Source of the DNA: Campanula takesimana
Lineage: Eukaryota > Streptophyta > Magnoliopsida > Asterales > Campanulaceae
DNA length: 64,000 nucleotides
Assembly: GCA_026119855.1 (NCBI GenBank)
Contig: JAOWBW010000382.1
Coordinates: 1,178,001-1,242,000, forward strand
Reading direction: 5' to 3'
The number at the start of each line of letters is the position of its first letter. Position 1 is the first letter of the stretch. The position numbers and the translations under genes are program-made. Below are positions 57,345 to 64,000 of the stretch, piece by piece. The notes beneath the pieces were generated by a model. That model was not told the DNA's origin. It saw only the letters and a program-made list of their open reading frames with translations, and did no database searches.

Positions 57345-58300
57345 CCCTTTTTTCTGCCTAGACCGCCCTTGCGGGTTTTCAATCTAGCGGGCATCTCTTT
57401 TGCGTCATCATTTTTTTTTTTTTTTTGAAATCATTCAGTCGACTCAAAAAAGGAAAAAAGAATTGTTTGAAAACATGCGGGGGCATTTTGGGGAGAGTAA
57501 GAGAGAGAGAGATAGTACTCACATTTTGACTCTTTGGGCAACTGAGTGTATATATGTACAAAAGGGAGGAAGCCCCTGCTTGACAGAAAGTAAGTGTTTA
57601 GCTCTTTCCTAGATTGTAGAACGGAAGACTTGTCGAGACATTTGAAATTTTTTTATTCAATATTCTCATTTGATTGCTCGAGAATGGACCTCGTTGATTA
57701 GTTATGCATCTTATGATTATGTTTTAGACAAGTAGTCTCGAAATAATAAATGTTTTGATCAATTGTGAGTGAAGAAGTCAGGAGTAGAAATATGGGCCAA
57801 GAGAGAAGACAAGGAAAATTGGCTACGAGGTGGGTTGTGTATATTTTGGACCGGACCCTAAGGTTGCCTACGTTCTCCTCAAGGTGAGAAGCTCAGGTCC
57901 GCGTAGTTCGGGGAAGGCCCGGATGATGATGAAGTTGGGGTTGAGTTTAGAGGTGTGAGGTTCGTTTAACTGAGGTGAGTTGTTCCTTGTCGAGGCTGGC
58001 TACATCATTGTAGCTCATTGCCGTGTCTTGCTCCATTCTAGATGTCATGGGCTGCTGCTGCCGTGTTAATCTTCTTTGTGGGGAAAGAAAGAAAAATAGA
58101 ACATTTGAAGTAAAAAGAAAATGAGACTTTTATTTTTCTATGGTGATAGCCCCTTCTATTTTTCTTTTATTTCTTTGTACACACCCTTTTTTTGCCTAGG
58201 CCGCCCTTTCGGGTTTTCAACCTAGCGGGCTTCTTTTTTGTGCAATGCTCTAACTTTTGCTTAGGTCGCCCTTTTGGGTTTCAACCTAGCGAGCCCCCTT
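57345..58300. other. Element C stretch with three CTAGG foldback repeats
   Basis: CTAG(G/A)CCGCCCTT-CGGG followed by TTTTCAACCTAGCGGGC occurs at about 57356-57392, 58195-58232 and 58261-58292. CTAGG and CCTAG can pair. A T14 tract lies near 57410, and a foldback module lies at 57853-57910. No coding sequence is recognised. Confidence 0.65.
57853..57910 (-). other. Foldback module copy in element C interior
   Basis: GCCTACGT and GCGTAGTTCGG flank a CTCA-AGG-TGAG stem. It occupies the same relative position as the element B copy at 10874. Confidence 0.7.
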
Positions 58301-59253
58301 TTTTTTTATATATATATATACATTTGTACATGAAACATTGGGCAAGACGAGCCCCTAGTTTTCTTCGCCTCTCTCAATTGCGAGGTAGCCTCCTTATAGT
58401 TCAAGCGGCCTTTTGCTGGCGGCGGGCATCTTAGCCCCTTGATCTTCACCGGTAGAGCTCCATCGGATTATCACGTGCACCTATTAATGGCATGAATGAC
58501 CTCGTACATTCCTTTTATATTTGCGATGGGATACGGACAGCCCCGGTGTATCGGCATGTAGTACTTATGAAGGGAACAAACAACCCCTTAAATTGTGGCA
58601 GCATGGATGTCTATTTGATGATGAGCAACCGCAGTCCATTTCTTTGTCATGACCGTATGGAAAAGGGTCTAATGGTGGGATGAGAGGCGTATGAGGATAG
58701 TGTATGGGAGAAGGTGTATATAGAGAGTGTACATGAAGGGTGTACAAGGGGTGAGTGTGTAGAGAGAGTGTATGGGGGTAGAATGTAGAGAGAAGAGAAA
58801 GTGATTCGTTCATCCCAATTGGTCAAAGCATTTGTTATCTTGAGACTAATTATGTACTTAGTTATGTGAATGGTTTGTGGGTCCATTTACCTTTTAATGA
58901 GTCGTCATTAATGAGTAAGATTAAGATTAATTCATCATATAACGATATAGCAATCAAGTGAAGATGGTGAATAAGACAATTTTCATGGAATTGATTTATG
59001 CAAGATTATGTCTCAAGTCTAGAGAGAAAAGAAATAAAGACTCTTTTATTATTTGAAATAAAAACGACTAATCCGGGGTGGACTTTTACTAAAGAAACAA
59101 AGATAGTCCAAGGTGGACTTTAGACTAAAGACACTCTAGAACCTACGAAGACTGAATGACCCTTTTTATTTATTATTTAAAGGGGGTAGCCCCAGTTTGC
59201 TCTTTCTTGTTTGGACTTTGCTCACGCCCATGCATTCCTATCGCGGGTGATGG
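58301..59253. other. Element C interior upstream of the D insertion
   Basis: This stretch carries no recognised gene. It includes a TATATATATATA patch (58308-58320), a GT-rich AGAGTGTA/AGGGTGTA run (58690-58790), and sequence resembling the gag-proximal part of element B (11330-11500). Confidence 0.55.
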
Positions 59254-59584
59254 TGTTAGTACCCGACCTGAAAATGAGTTTATTAGGACTTTCCCAAAAA
59301 TACAAGGACTTTATAGGAATTAGAAACCTTGCAAAGACTTGTCCTGGATTCCCAAAATATCTCATTTATGGCAAAATCTATCAAAATAGGCAACTTAGGG
59401 TTACCATAAAGCAACAGTGAAACCCTAGCTTGAAAATCAAGTCAGCCTGCAGACTTGGCCAGGCGGCCAACTTTGCCAGCCTCGACCTTGGCACGCGGCC
59501 AACATTGTCGCCGTCTTCATTCTTGGCCAGGCGGCCAACCTTGCGCCGGATGATCTGGACCATCAGATCCTCCCATCAGTTTAC

Positions 59585-59592
59585 TATATAAA
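59585..59592 (+). promoter_or_regulatory. Putative TATA box of element D LTR
   Basis: TATATAAA lies 44 bp downstream of the GC-rich word cluster. It is assigned from sequence only. Confidence 0.65.
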
Positions 59593-60238
59593 CCAATCCC
59601 ATGCTATTGGTTTAGGGATCCGATTTGGAGAGCTCTAAGTACGAATTTTGGAGTTCTTAAACAATATTTTGCCCTCTAAAACTCTCCAAAAACACTCTCA
59701 AGAATCCCAAGAAGATCAAAGGTTATTTCTTGCCAACAAAGGTAAGTTTTCTAATTTTTTCTTCATGTTCTTACATTATTTTTAATGTAGATCTTTGATA
59801 TTCATATTCTTAATATGTTTATTCATGTGTTCTTCATAATATTCATGTTCTTGCATGTTTATTCATAGTTTCTTCATATGCTTTGCATGTTCATTCATAT
59901 GTTCATAATATGTTCTTCATATGTTCATCGTGTTCATAGATTAAAACCTTATTTATGCTATATTAGGGTTGCGATCTTCATGTTTGCATGTTATTTCATA
60001 GCCGATGATGATCTAGGGTTCATCAACCCAAGGATGATCTAGGAACTATTTCTAAACCCTAAACTTTAGGTAATTACTTCCATGATCAATAATCCTCCCA
60101 TGATGAATGTGATGAATGTTCATTGAGATCTCATTGATGGCATAGTCATTATTCTAGGATGTGATCATCCTGCATGTTTCTTTATCCTCCCTCTTCATTA
60201 TGCATGATCCCTATTCTCTCTCCACATTCTAATTATGT

Positions 60239-60288
60239 GCGAACTACGCTGACCTGAGCTTCTCACATTGAGAGGAACGTAGGCAATC
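60239..60288 (+). other. Foldback module copy in element D LTR
   Basis: It reads CGAACTACGC, an inner TCTCA-CATTGAGA stem and ACGTAGGCAA on the plus strand, which is the element's sense. The other copies read this way on the minus strand, which is the sense of B and C. Confidence 0.72.
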
Positions 60289-60563
60289 GTCGGATCCGGT
60301 CTAAATCACTAACACACTACTAACACATTCATCATGATAGAAAGACCGATCAATTCGGGCAATAGGAGTGATAACGTTCAATATTCTTCTCTGTTGTAAT
60401 TTGACCCCGAACCCACTAAAATGCTTTTTCGATGTTTTGGCTTTAATTAAAACGGCGTGGGCGACTCTCATAATTTTAATGTCGTTACGAATATCCTTTT
60501 GTAAATAAAAATAATCACAAGATATTTCCCATGCGTCGCTTCATCGGAAAGGGGTATTCACAG

Positions 60564-60580
60564 TGGCGACTCTGCTGGGG
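60564..60580 (+). other. Element D primer binding site
   Basis: TGGCGACTCTGCTGGGG lies one base after the LTR and matches element E's site. Confidence 0.85.
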
Positions 60581-60633
60581 ACTGCTTTGAAACTTTTTCA
60601 AACTTAGTGGGTCTAACTTTCGTTCACATCATG

Positions 60634-61262
60634 ATGTCTGCCATGTTCTCACATGCACCTTACACTTTGCCATGTTCTCACATGCACCTTACACTTCTGC
60701 CATGTTCACACATGCACACACCTGCCATGTTTACACATGCACACACTTGCCATGTTTACACATGCACACACCTGCCATGTTTACACATGCACACTTCTGC
60801 CATGTTCACACATGCACACACACTTGCCATGTTTAACACATGCACACACCTGCCATGTTTGCACCCTACACACACCTGCCATGTATACACATGCAGCCTA
60901 CACACACCTGCCATGTTTACACATGCACCCTACACACACTTGCCATGTTTACACATGCACGCACTTGCCATGTTTACACATGCACCCTACATACACTTGC
61001 CATGTTTGCACATGCACACACACTTGCCATGTTTACACATGCTCACACTTGCCATGTTTAACACATGCACACACCTGCCATGTTTACACATGCACACGCC
61101 CGCCATGTTTACACATGCACCCTACATACACTTGCCATGTTTGCACATGCACACACACTTGCCATGTTTACACATGCGCACACTTGCCATGTTTAACACA
61201 TGCACACACCTGCCATGTTTACACATGCACACGCCCGCCATGTTTACACATGCACCCGCACA
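60634..61262. repeat. Minisatellite in the element D leader, about 25-bp unit
   Basis: About 25 copies of CACTTGCCATGTTTACACATG-like units occur, some shortened. A 239-codon open frame across it (60607-61326) arises because the unit has no stop in several frames; its His/Cys/Thr composition simply mirrors the repeat. Confidence 0.92.
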
Positions 61263-62145
61263 CTCCGTCATGTTAATACTTGTACCTTGTACCTTGTACC
61301 ATATACCCTTGTTATCTTCGCTTTAGTTTTAGGGTCAAACAAAACTCTGCTATGCTCCCTTGTACATTATTCTCTCTCTCTCTCTCTCTCATGCATTGCA
61401 TTGCATCATCCTAACATCAAAAACTTCTCTCTTTTCTCCTTAAAAAGAATTAGTTTCTTGCCACACACTACCACTAGTCCGTGTCAGCACTGCACAAGTC
61501 CCCATTACCCGGGGTATTCGATGTGCAGGAATTTGTGCGCTACTGTCGCCCTCTTTTCGAGTCACTCGTCTACTCCACTCACCGTGTACGTTCCGCGAGC
61601 GGTGGGAACCTTTTACCTAACCCGTGTCAACCCACACTAGTATAGGTAACACACCTAGGTTTTGACCGTTTGGTTTGGCTAGCTTTTTTCTTAATAGTCA
61701 ATTAACGCGCTGTCTATGTCGAGTCATCCCCAAGTCAATGATGAATCGAGATCTTTGAGAGAAAGTGCACAAAAAAGTGATTTCCCTATAAGGGACGTTC
61801 CATGGTGAGATGAGTGTTTATTGTCAAGATCTCCGCTCATCATTAACTTACGTAGGATGTAACATAGACGTCACGTTAAATGCCTTTAAGGGGGTTAGTC
61901 GTAGGATCCGATGGTTGGTGGAAGCCGCTTGCCCTATAGGAGCTCGCCCAAATTGTCCGTTTGGGGTGTGCATGCAGGTGAAAAACGAGGGGTCTATAGA
62001 CGTAATGATGGCCTCCACTGATCGTAGTCTCCTAACTAGTTGCGAAAAAGGGGTATCCCTTCCAACCGATTAGGATGTAAATAATGTATGTTTTTTGTAA
62101 ATTAAAATATACTTTGCATGAGCCTTCCCCTCTCCTAAAGCTCCA
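61263..62145 (+). other. Element D leader, gag-proximal part
   Basis: Non-coding leader with a TC run (61368-61390). A segment at about 61905-62030 (around GCCCTATAGGAGCTCGCCC) is the inverse of the element B leader at 12885-13010. Confidence 0.6.
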
Positions 62146-64000
62146 TTGCCCTTCAATCTTTCAGCAAAGCGAGTTTGGATCCGTTCGGGTGGTCGACTAC
62201 AACGTGAAGCTTCTACTCCGTCCACGTTCTCAGTCTCGTCATCAGCAATGTCAACTCCCGCTTCAGCTTCAGCCTCTGTTCCTCCTGCCAGTACCGCCGA
62301 GCTCAACACCGAGGCTACTCTCAATGGTATTCCCCCGAGCCTCCAGAACTTCCTAGCCGGTCTCGAAACCAAGATCAGGAATCTCGAGGAAAGCAACAAG
62401 ATGTTGGAAGATCAGAACCAACAGTTGAAGGTCACGTTCAACAAAAGGGGACTAAACTGGTGCCCGATGGAGAGAATTTCATTTATGTCGAAGATGAAGA
62501 GGTCAATACCAACTGTCTCCCCAACACCAATGCTACTGCCTTCCCATTCCCAAGCTACCGCAATGTTCCGCCTCCATCTCTCTACACCCAACAAGGTTTC
62601 ACTACCATGAGCAAGAACAAGGCTGTCTATGAACCTTCCCCTGAATTGCTTGGTGGCTACCTCTCCGCTAGCAAACTACCCGCACCCTCGTTGCCTCTGA
62701 GTATTGGGATGGCCGCTGCTACTGCTTCCACTACTCCTCCCGTCATTTTGTCAGAAACTATCCCCGACATCTCCAATCACCCAGTGGTTATGGCCATGCA
62801 AGAGCAAATGCGAAAGTTGATCGAGACCGTGGATAAGCAAAGTGCACCGACTACCAAGACAATCAACCCTAGCCAAGTGGGGCTCTCCCCAAGGATTTCA
62901 AGATGCCTAAGGTGGCAATTTTCATGGTGACTCGTGTCCTAAGACTCATTTGGATAGTTATGTGTTGGCCATGAGGGCTCGTGACTGCACCAACGAACAA
63001 ATGGCTCGCGTATTTCATAGCACTTTGGATGGCATAGCTCTGCGTTGGTTCTTGGGGCTAGAACCAAGCGAGAGGCAAACTTGGGATCAGATCAGCGCCA
63101 TTTTCTGTGAGAAGTATCAAGCTAACTTGGATTGGCACGTGAATCGAACAGATCTTGAGAACACTATGCAAAAGCCCGCGAGGCTATTTATGATTTTTAC
63201 AAGAGGTGGAACCATCGTTTGTGTGAGGTCCAATACCCACCAAAGGCGAAGGAACAGAAACAGATTTTCTACAAATGCTTGCTACCGGAGATGAAGCAGC
63301 TATAGGTAATGGTTACTTCCCTGATTTGCGGGAAATGGTTGACGCCGGAGTAAGGTACGAAGTAGGGTTCACTGGGATTGTGCCGCCAAAGGAAAGTCCA
63401 AAGATCAACAACACAATTCCTTCCGCTACAAGGCTCCTACTGCGCCTACGCCTCCTAGGGGTGGAAAGGAGGCCGTCGGCCAAGTGAATATGGTCCAGAA
63501 GAGGTCTCGTTAGATGTCCAAGCCGTAACAAGGAATGGGCTCCACCGCAAAGAGAGAGGGAGCACTTTGACGATTTTGGAATGCCTATGGGGAAAGTCTT
63601 TGACGTGTTAGTCAAGAGAGGTCTTATCAAACCTTTGGAATTACCAGCCCGCCTACCCAAGAACTGATTTGGACGCCTCCAAGTTCTGCAAGTATCACAA
63701 GCACATCGGGCACACAACGGATGGTTGTATTCAATTGAAGCGCGTAGTACAAGGGTTGATCAATGACAAGAAGATTGAGAAGCCGAAAGGTCCTAATGTG
63801 GTGAATAACCCTCTTCCTAACAATGGGGGTGGGGTGAATATGGTGCAAACATGCGAGATTAGTATTCTAGAGCTCATGGACGCCTTTGACAAGATAGGCT
63901 CACGATGGTGGATATCTTCATGGCATTGGTGACGCTAGAAATGCTTGAACCATTAGAAGGACACCTTCCCCGCCTTGGTTGCGATTTGTCGAAGTTTTGC
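62146..64000 (+). pseudogene. Element D gag (multiple frameshifts)
   Basis: Tat/Ogre-type gag in pieces. The N-terminal coiled coil is NFLAGLETKIRNLEESNKML. A middle part in another frame follows (VYEPSPELLGGYLSASKLP). The retrotransposon-gag block is SYVLAMRARDCTNEQMARVF with ALRWFLGLEPSERQTWDQI, and the CHHC knuckle is CKYHKHIGHTTDGC (63669 onward). Frame changes lie near 62440, 62885-62925, 63178 and 63660, and a TAG and further breaks lie around 63303. The protein cannot be made intact. It continues beyond the window. Confidence 0.85.

Larger units (their letters stand above)
50950..59253 (-). mobile_element. Element C: non-autonomous Tat/Ogre-like LTR element, 3' half
   Basis: The minus-strand 3' LTR (50950-52088) is preceded by the purine tract CCGAGGGGCTACTG and a long internal region of tandem arrays. 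The layout parallels element B: 3' arrays, then a stretch with the foldback module (57853), then sequence like that flanking B gag (57590-59200). Element D interrupts it at 59254 just before gag would be expected. The 5' half lies right of the window. C is inserted in an intron of the WD40 gene. Confidence 0.8.
59254..60562 (+). repeat. Element D 5' LTR (1,309 bp)
   Basis: It starts TGTTAGTACCCGACCTG and ends GGGGTATTCACA before the primer site. It holds GGCCAGGCGGCC words (59453-59541), TATATAAA (59585-59592), an AT-rich ATGTTCATAT tract (59762-59940) and a foldback module on the minus strand (60239-60288). Confidence 0.87.
59254..64000 (+). mobile_element. Element D: Tat/Ogre-like LTR element, 5' part
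   Basis: A plus-strand element with its 5' LTR at 59254-60562, primer site at 60564-60580, a leader with a minisatellite and broken gag reading to the window edge. Its LTR is the inverse relative of element C's LTR, and its leader is the inverse relative of element B's leader. It interrupts C at 59254. Protease and pol, if any, lie to the right of the window. Confidence 0.85.

Noticed and set aside
59762..59940. Possible tRNA or structured RNA in the AT-rich part of element D's LTR
   Set aside because: It is low-complexity ATGTTCATAT repetition shared with element C's LTR and has no cloverleaf pattern.
60607..61326. A 239-codon His/Cys/Thr-rich open frame
   Set aside because: It is the translation of a 25-bp minisatellite in which several frames stay open; there is no independent coding signal.

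Overview
This is a stretch of plant (eudicot-type) nuclear genome built almost entirely of nested transposable elements, with the remains of one host gene. The evidence is canonical GT-AG introns, several plant Ty3/gypsy lineages, Stowaway- and hAT-like MITEs, a plant mobile domain gene and a HOS15/TBL1-type WD40 gene. No intact protein-coding gene is visible.

Left part (1-29335), a nest of four LTR elements. Element E is the oldest: a Tat/Ogre-type element on the minus strand with its 5' LTR at 28368-29335 and gag-protease at 15855-19107. Element F (plus strand, LTRs 20182-22338 and 25995-28156, 5-bp target duplication GAAAT) sits in E's leader. Element B (minus strand, 5' LTR 14346-15854) sits in E between protease and RT. 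Element A (minus strand, Tekay/Del-like chromovirus, 5' LTR 3055-5287) sits in the 3' LTR of B. B has a short gag and no recognisable pol, and it carries a four-exon plant mobile domain gene on the opposite strand (7160-9771).

Middle part (29336-47450). A Ty1/copia-like remnant (about 29500-40967) is interrupted by element G, a Tat-lineage gypsy element at about 30530-38527. G has a full gag-pol with an archaeal-type second RNase H and an antisense coiled-coil ORF. A solo LTR (38739-40211, target duplication ATCAT) interrupts the same remnant. To the right are DNA-transposon relics: a hAT element (43358-44223, 8-bp duplication CTCGGAAT), a long-TIR element (44497-45716) and several MITEs.

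Right part (47453-64000). Eight minus-strand exons of a HOS15/TBL1-like WD40 gene (47453-50879) carry two frame lesions, and MITEs sit in the introns. The gene is cut off upstream by the 3' LTR of element C (50950-52088), whose 3' internal region is a series of tandem arrays (52356-55375). Element D (plus strand, 5' LTR 59254-60562) is a relative of C inserted into it head to head. Its broken gag runs off the window.

Shared themes are worth attention. B, C and D carry a recurring foldback module of about 45-50 bases in a constant orientation. Six LTRs each carry a cluster of family-specific GC-rich words just upstream of the presumed TATA box. Three reading frames (E gag-PR, G gag-pol, the antisense mobile-domain gene) have decayed only through in-frame stop codons. 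All comparisons were made by eye, without alignments or database searches.
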